From NCBI GenBank assembly GCA_964459385.1, contig CAYWLG010000023.1:1-26192 (forward strand): a stretch of DNA of 26,192 nucleotides. Reading direction: 5' to 3'. Of this stretch, positions 6,905-14,879 are shown in pieces. The position numbers were made by a program, and so were the translations under genes. The notes below the pieces were generated by a model. It was not told where the DNA came from. It saw nothing but the letters and a program-made list of their open reading frames with translations, and made no database searches. Each line of letters starts with the position of its first letter. Position 1 is the stretch's first letter. This stretch comes from UBA6107 sp964459385. GTDB lineage: Bacteria > Chloroflexota > Anaerolineae > Anaerolineales > Anaerolineaceae.

Positions 6905-7234
6905 ATGATCGAATCAATCTTGGGTTCCACAAATGCTGAACGGATATTGGTTTATCTTCTGGTGCGTGAAAAAGGGCACGCCAGAGAAATTGCCGCTTTT
7001 TATGAAACGGATCTAAGCCCAGTTCAAAAGCAATTGCAAAAATTTGAAAACGGCGGCATTCTCGTCAGTTTTTTGGTTGGAAAGACACGTGTCTATCAAT
7101 TTAATCCGGCCTACGCCTTTTTGAATGAGTTAAAAGAACTGCTCGAAAAAGCTTTCGGTTTCTACCCGCCGGAGCAAATCGAGAGTTTGCGCATGAATCG
7201 CCGTCGACCGCGTCGGGCAGGTAAACCCTTATGA
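6905..7234 (+). CDS. Winged-helix regulator, antitoxin-like partner of a nucleotidyltransferase
   Basis: A 109-residue cytoplasmic DNA-binding protein. The N-terminal half reads as a winged helix (about residues 5-68: ERILVYLLVREKGHAREIA, then recognition helix around SPVQKQLQKFENGGIL and a wing FLVGKTRVYQF), followed by a short helical segment and a strongly basic tail RRRPRRAGKP. This class of small wHTH protein often precedes AbiEii/MNT-like nucleotidyltransferases. Its gene lies directly behind three palindromes that overlap its promoter and ribosome-binding region, which suggests autorepression. It overlaps the next gene by ATGA, so the two are translationally coupled. The toxin-antitoxin role is inferred from layout only. 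Confidence 0.82.
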   Translation: MIESILGSTNAERILVYLLVREKGHAREIAAFYETDLSPVQKQLQKFENGGILVSFLVGKTRVYQFNPAYAFLNELKELLEKAFGFYPPEQIESLRMNRRRPRRAGKPL

Positions 7235-7755
7235 AACCCATCCCAGCTATGACAAAATTTGAACTGGCCGCCTATGTGCAGACGGCGCTGGAAGCGAGTG
7301 GAATTCATGTAGTGCTTTCTGGCGGTACGGCGGTCTCGTATTACAGTGAAGAGCAATATGTTTCTCATGATTTGGATTTGATCAATGTATATTTTGCCAG
7401 CCGAAAATCAATTCAACAGGTGATGCAAGCTCTGGGCTTTCGGGAGATTGGCAGGTATTTCACTTTCCCCGAGACACAATTTTTCATCGAATTTCCACCT
7501 GGCCCTTTAACGGTCGGCATTGAGCCGATTCAAGAAATCCTTCGAGTAGAACTGCCTACGGGTACCTTAAAAGTGATCTCGGTTGACGATAGTGTCAAAG
7601 ATCGTTTGGCTGCATTTTTCCATTGGGGAGACGAACAGTCTTTGTATCAGGCCAAACTGATCAGAAAAATGAATCAGGTGAATATCGTTGAGATCGAACG
7701 ATGGGCGTCTAATGAAGGAAAATCTCAGGAGTTCAAACGTTTTCTGGAAGATTAA
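7231..7755 (+). CDS. Nucleotidyltransferase-fold protein, AbiEii/toxin-like
   Basis: A 174-residue protein of the polymerase-beta-like nucleotidyltransferase superfamily. It shows the fold's signature, GGTAVSYYSEEQYVSHDLDL (residues 31-50): the GGT loop and the two metal-binding aspartates Asp47 and Asp49. Glu87 in FFIEF may be the third acidic residue. The later segment KDRLAAFFHWGDEQSLYQA (123-141) matches the helical part found in AbiEii-like and related stand-alone enzymes. Such proteins transfer NMPs to RNA or protein and several act as toxins, but the target here is unknown. It is coupled to the wHTH gene by a 4-nt overlap. A second in-frame ATG exists at residue 7. Confidence 0.8.
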   Translation: MKPIPAMTKFELAAYVQTALEASGIHVVLSGGTAVSYYSEEQYVSHDLDLINVYFASRKSIQQVMQALGFREIGRYFTFPETQFFIEFPPGPLTVGIEPIQEILRVELPTGTLKVISVDDSVKDRLAAFFHWGDEQSLYQAKLIRKMNQVNIVEIERWASNEGKSQEFKRFLED

Positions 7756-7896
7756 ACTGAAACATGCATTATTGCACGTTTTGTAGTTGCAAGCTTTTCC
7801 CTCTTAAATTCCCCTTTTCTCTCTTCATAACTCCTTCACATCTTCTTGATATTTTAAAGGCTGTCAATACCTTATCGTTATCAGGAGAGAGAACAA

Positions 7897-8802
7897 GTGA
7901 ACACAAGCAAACAAAAGGGTTTCTTCAAATCGTCATTTTTTCGTAGAAATATCTGGATTCGCCGCGTGGTGCAGGGGTTCTTCTTTGCGCTGATCGCCCT
8001 CATAGCGGTCAACCACACACTGGTAGAATCGGGCCAGGGCATTCCGTTCCTGTCCAGTGCCTCGCTGCATTCGATCTGCCCCTTTGGCGGGGTGGAGACG
8101 CTCTATAAATATGCCACGACGGGTACTTTCGTGCAAAAGGTGCATGAGGCCTCTTTTGTGCTGATGATCATTGTCTTTCTGACGGCGCTTCTTTTTGGCC
8201 CCGTCTTCTGCGGTTGGGTTTGCCCCCTGGGCACGATTCAGGAGTGGGTGGCCGGCATTGGCCGCAAGATCTTCAAGAAACGCCGCTACAATCACTTCAT
8301 CCCGACCAAAGTGGATCGTGTGCTGCGCTACCTGCGCTATCTGGTGCTGGCCTGGGTGATCTATATGACCGCTGCCTCCGGCACGCTCATCTTTGAATCG
8401 GTTGATCCCTATTATGCGCTCTTCAACTTTTGGAGCGGAGAAGTGGCCATTGGCGGGCTGATCGTGCTGGGTGTGGTGCTGCTGGCTTCGCTCTTTGTGG
8501 AGCGCCCTTGGTGCAAATATGCCTGTCCCTACGGTGCTGTGTTGGGCATCACCAACCTCTTCCGCGTGTTCAGCATTCGCCGTGAGGCTTCCACCTGCAA
8601 GCTGGATGGCGCCTGTGACATCACCTGCCCGATGAACATCAATGTGTCCTCCAAATCGGTGGTACGCGATCATCAGTGCATCTCCTGCCTGGAATGCACC
8701 TCAGAAGCACGTTGCCCAGTGGCCGGCACGGTCACCTTTGCCGCCGGCAAACTGCCCCAGTCAGAGCCGAAAACGGCCAAAGTGAACGGAGGTGCAGAAT
8801 GA
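7897..8802 (+). CDS. NapH/CcoG-like membrane 4Fe-4S protein
   Basis: Integral membrane electron-transfer protein of 301 residues. Membrane helices lie at about 22-40, 86-104, 147-166 and 183-202. The family's paired motifs CGWVCPLG (105-112) and CKYACPYG (206-213) are present, as is SICPFGG (59-65) near the N-terminus. The C-terminal part is a ferredoxin-like domain with Cys234/240/244 and Cys261/264/267/273, enough for two 4Fe-4S clusters, although the first group (C-x5-C-x3-CP) is irregular. Start is GTG with AGGAG (7883-7887) upstream. It overlaps the next gene by ATGA. It probably passes electrons from a quinol or ferredoxin to a periplasmic or membrane partner; the pathway is not known. 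Confidence 0.88.
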   Translation: MNTSKQKGFFKSSFFRRNIWIRRVVQGFFFALIALIAVNHTLVESGQGIPFLSSASLHSICPFGGVETLYKYATTGTFVQKVHEASFVLMIIVFLTALLFGPVFCGWVCPLGTIQEWVAGIGRKIFKKRRYNHFIPTKVDRVLRYLRYLVLAWVIYMTAASGTLIFESVDPYYALFNFWSGEVAIGGLIVLGVVLLASLFVERPWCKYACPYGAVLGITNLFRVFSIRREASTCKLDGACDITCPMNINVSSKSVVRDHQCISCLECTSEARCPVAGTVTFAAGKLPQSEPKTAKVNGGAE

Positions 8803-9581
8803 TCAAGCTGAACTCCTATTTGTTAGCGGGCCTGGTAATTGTTTTGATCTTTGGCGGTATCGGTTTCAGCACGGCCATGAACTGGTGGCAGACCGAATCC
8901 ACCAAGGTGCCGGCCACCTTCAGCGAGGGTGAATTTGCGGGGCAGTACGATCCGGCCGATATTCGTGGCTCCTACTCTTTTGGTGATGTCAGCAGCAATT
9001 TCTCCGTTCCACTCGCAGACCTGGCCACTGCTTTTCGCCTGCCGGTGGGCACGGATGTGGCCGTTTTCACCGTGAAGGACCTCGAATCACTGAATGAAGA
9101 TCTGCCGATCGAGATGGGAACCTCTTCTGTGCGTCTTTTTGTGGCCTTTTATAACGGCTTACCCTTCGATCTTTCTGTTGCCGAAGACTCCTATCTCTTC
9201 CCAGAGGCGGCCCAAATCCTCACGGCGCATGGACAGATGCAGCCCGAACAGGCCCAGTTCCTGGCCACGCATATCGTCTCGCAGGATATGACAGCAGTTG
9301 CTGCCGACGAGTCTGCAACCGACGAGTCCGCTGCTGCCGAGAGCACCCCGCAGCCGGAGGCCGCAGCTACTGAACACGTTGCCCCCGCGATGACCGTGAC
9401 CGGGGCCACCACCTTCCAGAACTTGCTCGATTGGGGACTGGACCCAGCGCTGATCGAATCGGTGATCGGCGGCACTATGCCGAACGCGCAAATACTGGTC
9501 AAAGACTATGCGGTCAACAACGGGCAGACCTTTTCGACCCTGAAAACGGCCTTACAGGCCGAGTTGGATAAATTGAAGTAA
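8799..9581 (+). CDS. Membrane-anchored partner protein of the NapH-like gene, function unknown
   Basis: A 260-residue protein with one N-terminal membrane helix (about 7-27) and the rest probably outside. ATG 8799 is chosen because it has GGAGGT (8788-8793) and the helix begins right after it. Two modules are visible: residues 35-155, starting near PADIRGSYSFGDVSSNF and ending in PEQAQFLATHIV, and a C-terminal module (about 208-258) with TFQNLLDWGLDPALIESVIGG and QTFSTLKTALQAEL. A low-complexity Ala/Glu/Ser linker joins them. No cysteine or cofactor motif is seen. I do not recognise a characterised family; the 4-nt overlap with the iron-sulfur gene suggests a subunit or assembly partner. A strong terminator follows. 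Confidence 0.78.
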   Translation: MIKLNSYLLAGLVIVLIFGGIGFSTAMNWWQTESTKVPATFSEGEFAGQYDPADIRGSYSFGDVSSNFSVPLADLATAFRLPVGTDVAVFTVKDLESLNEDLPIEMGTSSVRLFVAFYNGLPFDLSVAEDSYLFPEAAQILTAHGQMQPEQAQFLATHIVSQDMTAVAADESATDESAAAESTPQPEAAATEHVAPAMTVTGATTFQNLLDWGLDPALIESVIGGTMPNAQILVKDYAVNNGQTFSTLKTALQAELDKLK

Positions 9582-9599
9582 CCTGGTTTGGGTTTGTCG

Positions 9600-9634
9600 A
9601 AAGGCAGCTTCTCGTATGAGGGCTGCCTTTTTCT
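9600..9634 (+). terminator. Intrinsic terminator of the NapH-like operon
   Basis: AAAGGCAGC (9600-9608) pairs with GCTGCCTTT (9622-9630) over a 13-nt loop, followed by a T-rich tract. Confidence 0.88.
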
Positions 9635-9710
9635 TTTCATGCATCAGGAATGAATGAGCTGCATTCCCAAGCAAAAAAGGAATTACGGTCTGTTTTGTGA
9701 TTCGATTTAA

Positions 9711-9739
9711 CAAAAAACCCCGGCTTAAACACCGGGGTT
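9711..9739 (-). terminator. Intrinsic terminator of metK
   Basis: On the minus strand AACCCCGG (9732-9739) pairs with CCGGGGTT (9716-9723) over an 8-nt loop and is followed by a T-run (9712-9717 on the + strand as A). It lies about 25 bp after the metK stop codon and converges with the terminator of the NapH-like operon. Confidence 0.9.
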
Positions 9740-9763
9740 CAAAGCAATTTGAGCGATCAGTTA

Positions 9764-10978
<1,215 letters not shown>

Positions 10979-10996
10979 ACTTGTCTCCTTAGTAAT

Positions 10997-11050
10997 AAAA
11001 ATGCCCCATTGCGGAGATACACGAAGGGGCAGAAAAAACTGCGGCTGCCC
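10997..11050 (-). terminator. Riboswitch-controlled terminator and antiterminator of metK
   Basis: On the minus strand TGCCCC (11026-11031) pairs with GGGGCA (11002-11007) to form a hairpin followed by five Ts (10997-11001), ending just ahead of the metK ribosome-binding site. The alternative pairing GGGCAG (11045-11050) with CTGCCC (11027-11032) uses the terminator's left arm and starts at the last base of aptamer helix P1. SAM binding should therefore favour the terminator and its absence the antiterminator. Confidence 0.8.
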
Positions 11051-11155
11051 TCCTATCTTCCAGATCCTCTGTCGGAATTGGCACCTTAGGTCAAATAAAT
11101 GATCCTGGTTGCCGAGGCTTCATCGGGCCGGTCCCTCCGCCTCTCTGGATAGAAG
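11050..11155 (-). ncRNA. SAM-I (S-box) riboswitch aptamer
   Basis: The minus strand shows the conserved core of the class: AGAGAGGCGGAGGGACCGG, then CCCGATGAAGCCTCGGCAACC, then AGGTGCCAATTCC, followed by GGAAGATAG. Helix P1 is CTTCTATC (11148-11155) with GATAGGAG (11050-11057), one G-U pair. It lies in the 5' leader of metK, the classic target, and connects to a terminator/antiterminator switch downstream. Confidence 0.96.
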
Positions 11156-11185
11156 TTGCCGTTTAGGGGCTGTTCAATTGTTGCC

Positions 11186-11214
11186 AGTTTATCATGCTTC
11201 TTAATCGCTGTCAA
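11186..11214 (-). promoter_or_regulatory. Promoter of the metK leader
   Basis: On the minus strand a consensus -35 TTGACA (11209-11214) and a -10-like TAAACT (11186-11191) are 17 bp apart, placed about 30 bp before the riboswitch. Confidence 0.65.
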
Positions 11215-11248
11215 ATGACTTTTGATACATCGCCAGGCAGGCCTACAC

Positions 11249-11277
11249 TTGACCCAGCCGCGGGGCAGGATTATAAT
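11249..11277 (+). promoter_or_regulatory. Promoter of the glycan operon
   Basis: -35 TTGACC (11249-11254) and consensus -10 TATAAT (11272-11277) with 17-bp spacer, 24 bp before the regulator start. It is divergent from the metK promoter and is the only strong promoter seen ahead of the thirteen-gene operon. Confidence 0.85.
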
Positions 11278-11301
11278 TCAACACTTGAATATTGGAGATA
11301 G

Positions 11302-11790
11302 ATGAGCTTAGAAAACAGCACCGAACGTGATCTAGTCATTCTCGAGCAAATCGAACAAGACCCCGATACCACACAGGCCGCTTTGGCTTCAGGGCTCCAG
11401 GTGGCCGTCGGTACGATCAACTGGCATCTCAAACGATTAATTGAAAAAGGATATGTAAAGGTCAGCCGTGTAGAGCGACGCAAGCTGAAATATATCATCA
11501 CACCCGAAGGCATTGCACTGCGCACCCGCCTGACCCTGGACTATATTCAGAATTCGTTCAACCTCTATCGGCTTGTGCGTGAGCGCGTGATCGTTGCTCT
11601 GGACGAGCTTAAGCAGGCCGGGTATCATCATGCGCGTATCGAAGGGAGCGGCGATGTTGCCGAGATTTGCAGGTTAACCTGCCTGGAACAAAACATCACC
11701 CTTTCTCCCGACGGAAAAGGTCCGCTGCTGCGGATCGTTGGCTTAAAAGTATTTCTGGAACTGGAGGATCATAGTGAACAGCAGCAATAA
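11302..11790 (+). CDS. EPS-type MarR/winged-helix transcriptional regulator with extra C-terminal domain
   Basis: A 162-residue DNA-binding protein at the head of the glycan operon. Residues about 9-62 are a winged helix (DLVILEQIEQDPDTTQAALA, then VAVGTINWHLKRLIEKGYVK and a wing ending KYIITPEG), continuing into a helix LRTRLTLDYIQNSFNLYRLV; this arrangement resembles the EPS-associated MarR-like regulators found beside polysaccharide loci. The last 60 residues (GYHHARIEGSGDVAEICRLT ... LLRIVGLKVFLEL) look like a small alpha/beta domain with a degenerate Gly-rich loop and could sense a sugar nucleotide, which is inference. GGAG (11294-11297) sets the start. It overlaps the next gene by 17 nt. 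Confidence 0.82.
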   Translation: MSLENSTERDLVILEQIEQDPDTTQAALASGLQVAVGTINWHLKRLIEKGYVKVSRVERRKLKYIITPEGIALRTRLTLDYIQNSFNLYRLVRERVIVALDELKQAGYHHARIEGSGDVAEICRLTCLEQNITLSPDGKGPLLRIVGLKVFLELEDHSEQQQ

Positions 11791-12742
11791 CTCCTATCTG
11801 AACGGAAAGCGTGTCTGCGTAACCGGGGGAGCAGGTTTTTTGGGTTCTTTTGTGGTTGAAAAATTGAAGGCACGTGGGGCAGAGGTGTTTATCCCCACCA
11901 TTGAAAAATATGATCTGACCAAGCTGGAGTCCATTCAGCAGTTGCTGAGCGATTCAAAACCCGATGTCATCATTCACCTGGCAGCTCAGGTGGGCGGCAT
12001 TGGCGCCAACCGGGAACATCCGGCCGAGTTCTTTTATAACAACCTGATGATGAGCGTACAGCTCATTCATGAAGCCTGGCTGCACAAAATTGAGAAGGTG
12101 GTTGCTTTGGGCACCATCTGTGCTTACCCGAAATTCACTCCGATCCCGTTCAAAGAGGACGATGTCTGGAACGGTTACCCCGAAGAGACCAACGCGCCTT
12201 ATGGCCTGGCCAAAAAGATGTTGCTGGTGCAGTCACAGGCTTATCGCCAACAGTACGGGTACAACTCCATTTTCTTGATGCCTGTCAATCTCTACGGCCC
12301 GCGTGATAACTTCAACCCCGAATCGTCGCATGTGATTCCGGCGTTGATCCGCAAATGTCTCGAAGCCAAACAGGCCGGCCACGACTCCATCGAAGTGTGG
12401 GGCGATGGCTCGCCCACCCGCGAGTTCCTCTACGTCGAAGACGCTGCCGAGGGCATTTGCCTGGCCAGTGAGAAATACAACAAGTCTGACCCGGTCAATC
12501 TGGGCTCGGGCATGGAGATCAGCATTAAAGACCTGGTGACCCTCATCGCCAAACTGACGGGTTTTGAAGGCAAGATCATTTGGGATACAAGCAAACCCAA
12601 CGGTCAGCCGCGCCGCCAACTGGACGTGAGCCGCGCCGAACGCGAGTTCGGTTTCAAAGCGCAGGTGGGCTTTGAAGAAGGCCTGCGCAGGACCATTGAG
12701 TGGTATACCGAGAAAACCGCCAAGGATTCCGCTGCAAAATGA
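11774..12742 (+). CDS. fcl: GDP-L-fucose synthase-like extended SDR
   Basis: Cytoplasmic NADP-dependent epimerase/reductase that makes GDP-L-fucose from GDP-4-keto-6-deoxymannose. The 322-residue protein has the Rossmann motif TGGAGFLG (17-24), the active-site YxxxK (Tyr143, Lys147), the family Cys in LGTICAYPK (Cys116) and NLYGPRDNFNPESSHVIPAL with its conserved His; the last two patterns distinguish fucose synthases from other epimerases. Start is GTG at 11774, preceded by GGAGG and overlapping the regulator gene. It overlaps the ABC permease gene by ATGA. The partner GDP-mannose 4,6-dehydratase is not in the window, so a related deoxysugar cannot be excluded. Confidence 0.85.
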   Translation: MNSSNNSYLNGKRVCVTGGAGFLGSFVVEKLKARGAEVFIPTIEKYDLTKLESIQQLLSDSKPDVIIHLAAQVGGIGANREHPAEFFYNNLMMSVQLIHEAWLHKIEKVVALGTICAYPKFTPIPFKEDDVWNGYPEETNAPYGLAKKMLLVQSQAYRQQYGYNSIFLMPVNLYGPRDNFNPESSHVIPALIRKCLEAKQAGHDSIEVWGDGSPTREFLYVEDAAEGICLASEKYNKSDPVNLGSGMEISIKDLVTLIAKLTGFEGKIIWDTSKPNGQPRRQLDVSRAEREFGFKAQVGFEEGLRRTIEWYTEKTAKDSAAK

Positions 12743-13593
12743 TGAAAAACCAACTGGCCGTCCCCCCTAAAAGCGATCTGGTGATCATCCAGCCCGTCAA
12801 AGGACTGGTCGGCTTAAATTTAAGAGATTTCTGGAAGTACCGTGAACTGATCTACTTTCTCACCTGGCGTGACCTGAAAGTACGCTACAAACAGTCTGTG
12901 CTGGGTGTGCTGTGGGCCATCTTGCAGCCTTTCTTGAACATGGTGATTCTAACCATTTTTTTCGGCAACCTGGCCAAGATCCCCTCTGATGGGCTGCCTT
13001 ACCCGATCTTTTCTTATACGGCCCAGGTGCCCTGGACGTTTTTTGCGGCCGCGATGGGCGTTTCAGCCCGTTCGATGCTGACCAGCGGTTCGATGATCTC
13101 GAAGATCTACTTCCCGCGCATGATCGTGCCTTTCTCTTCTGTACTGGCGAACGTGGTGGACTTTCTCATCGCCTTTGTGATCTTGATCGGCATGATGCTT
13201 TTCTACCATATCGTCCCGACCATCAACATTCTCTGGCTACCGCTGCTACTGTTATTGGCTACCATCACCGCACTAGGGGTGGGGCTGTGGCTGTCGGCGC
13301 TGGTGGTCATGTACCGCGACTTCAACTATATTTTGGGCATTTTGCCCACCTTCTTGATGTATCTGTCGCCGGTGGTGTATTCCTCCAGTTTGATCCCTGA
13401 AAAGTGGCGTCTGGTCTATTCGCTCAACCCCATGACGGGTGTGATCGAGGGCTTTCGCTGGGCGCTGCTGGGTACTCAAGGGGTCGTCACCCCGCTCATG
13501 ATGGCGATCTCAGTGTCTATCGCCTTGATTCTGTTCGTTACAGGCATGTTCTACTTTAGGCGTATGGAAAGAGTCTTTGCGGACATGATCTGA
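12739..13593 (+). CDS. wzm: Polysaccharide ABC transporter permease (Wzm-like)
   Basis: Membrane subunit of an exporter that moves finished or lipid-linked polysaccharide across the cytoplasmic membrane. The 284-residue protein has the ABC-2 permease layout: an amphipathic start, YRELIYFLTWRDLKVRYKQSVLGVLWAILQP (roughly residues 34-64), then six membrane helices with a long aromatic-rich first loop (PYPIFSYTAQVPWTFFAA). ATG 12739 overlaps the previous stop; ATG 12742 directly behind it is an equal choice. The ATP-binding subunit follows. The pairing with a Wzt protein having a C-terminal recognition domain points to O-antigen-type export. Confidence 0.92.
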   Translation: MMKNQLAVPPKSDLVIIQPVKGLVGLNLRDFWKYRELIYFLTWRDLKVRYKQSVLGVLWAILQPFLNMVILTIFFGNLAKIPSDGLPYPIFSYTAQVPWTFFAAAMGVSARSMLTSGSMISKIYFPRMIVPFSSVLANVVDFLIAFVILIGMMLFYHIVPTINILWLPLLLLLATITALGVGLWLSALVVMYRDFNYILGILPTFLMYLSPVVYSSSLIPEKWRLVYSLNPMTGVIEGFRWALLGTQGVVTPLMMAISVSIALILFVTGMFYFRRMERVFADMI

Positions 13594-13611
13594 TCCGCTT
13601 TGGATAAATGC

Positions 13612-14877
13612 ATGAACAATAACATTGTCGTTAAAGTCGATAATATCGGCAAACAATACAAGATCTTCTCTGAGGCGAACCGGTATACCACCTTGAGAGA
13701 TAAGATCACTGATACGCTTAAAAACCCCATTCGCACCCTGCTCAACCCCACCGGCAGCAAGACCTTTTGGGCACTGCGTAACATCTCTTTTGATGTGGAA
13801 CAGGGTCAGGTGTTGGGCATCATCGGCAAAAATGGCGCCGGTAAATCTACGTTGCTTAAAATTCTCTCCCGTGTGGTCGAGCCAACCGAGGGACGCGCTG
13901 AGATTCGCGGCCGCGTGGGCTCGCTGCTTGAGGTTGGCACCGGTTTTCACCCCGAATTGAGCGGGCGAGAGAACATTTACCTCAATGGTGCCATTTTGGG
14001 CATGAAGCGATCCGAGATCGAGCGCAAATTCGATGAGATCGTGGCCTTTTCTGAGATCGAACAGTTTCTCGATACCCCGGTCAAACGCTATTCAAGCGGC
14101 ATGTATATGCGCCTGGCTTTTTCGGTTGCAGCCCATCTCGAACCGGAGATCCTCGTTGTAGATGAAGTGCTGGCCGTCGGCGATGCCGAATTTCAGAAAA
14201 AATGTCTGGGCAAGATGAGCGACGTGGCCGGCGCTGGCCGCACGGTGCTTTTTGTTTCACATAACATGTCGGCGGTGCTGCGTCTAACCTCTGAGTGTGT
14301 CATTCTGCAAAAGGGCCAACTGGTGAAACGCGCCAAAACGCAGGAAGCCGTCGATTATTATCTTTCGCACGATTATGAGCAAGGTGGGGAACGCGCCTGG
14401 AAGAAGGAAGATATTCCGGCAGAGGCGGCACCTTTCAAGCCGATCGCTTTGCGCCTGCGCAACCCCCAGGGCGTGGTGACCGATTCGCTGCGTTCGGTCG
14501 AGCCCATCGAGGTGGAGTTTGAGTATCAGTTGGATTCTCCCATCTCTGGCCTGCGCCTGGGAATTTATCTTTCTACAATGCGAGGTGAATTTGTATTCAC
14601 TTCTTTTGACACGGATGAGCCCGATCAATATGCCCGTTTCACCGACCGTAAAGCCGGACATTATGTCAGCCGCTGTACGATCCCGGCTGACCTGCTGAAT
14701 GAAGGCCGCTTTGTTCTTGGGGTGAACGCCAGTTCGTTTAAAGTGCGTCGCTATTTTCAAGAAGAGAGCGCGGTGATATTTACGGTCAATCCGGCGGGGG
14801 CACCGGGCATGCAGTGGGCTGAACAGCGTCAGGGTGTCGTTCGACCTCGCCTAAACTGGATCATAGAGGAAGTGTAA
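13612..14877 (+). CDS. wzt: Polysaccharide ABC transporter ATP-binding protein with C-terminal glycan-binding domain (Wzt-like)
   Basis: Motor subunit for the permease encoded just upstream. In the 421-residue product (ATG 13612) the nucleotide-binding domain shows Walker A GKNGAGKST (72-80), the Q-loop region VGSLLEVGTGFHPELSGREN, signature YSSGM (160-164), Walker B ILVVDEVLAVGD (180-191) and the switch His217. After residue 265 comes an extra domain of about 150 residues, mainly beta-strands (IEVEFEYQLDSPISGLRLGI, FVLGVNASSF), the place and size of the Wzt-C domain that reads the chain-end modification before export. An upstream TTG (13600) would add only four residues. The methyltransferase gene further down may supply that terminal modification. 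Confidence 0.94.
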   Translation: MNNNIVVKVDNIGKQYKIFSEANRYTTLRDKITDTLKNPIRTLLNPTGSKTFWALRNISFDVEQGQVLGIIGKNGAGKSTLLKILSRVVEPTEGRAEIRGRVGSLLEVGTGFHPELSGRENIYLNGAILGMKRSEIERKFDEIVAFSEIEQFLDTPVKRYSSGMYMRLAFSVAAHLEPEILVVDEVLAVGDAEFQKKCLGKMSDVAGAGRTVLFVSHNMSAVLRLTSECVILQKGQLVKRAKTQEAVDYYLSHDYEQGGERAWKKEDIPAEAAPFKPIALRLRNPQGVVTDSLRSVEPIEVEFEYQLDSPISGLRLGIYLSTMRGEFVFTSFDTDEPDQYARFTDRKAGHYVSRCTIPADLLNEGRFVLGVNASSFKVRRYFQEESAVIFTVNPAGAPGMQWAEQRQGVVRPRLNWIIEEV

Positions 14878-14879
14878 AC

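Noticed and set aside
7756..7896. Terminator or promoter in the gap before the NapH-like gene
   Set aside because: Only a weak TTGCA/TGCAA pair and a lone TTGATA (7846-7851) without a convincing -10 box are present; nothing firm enough to annotate.
8676..8798. N-terminal extension of the NapH-partner protein
   Set aside because: This part only overlaps the iron-sulfur gene in another frame; the ATG at 8799 has a good ribosome-binding site followed by a membrane helix.
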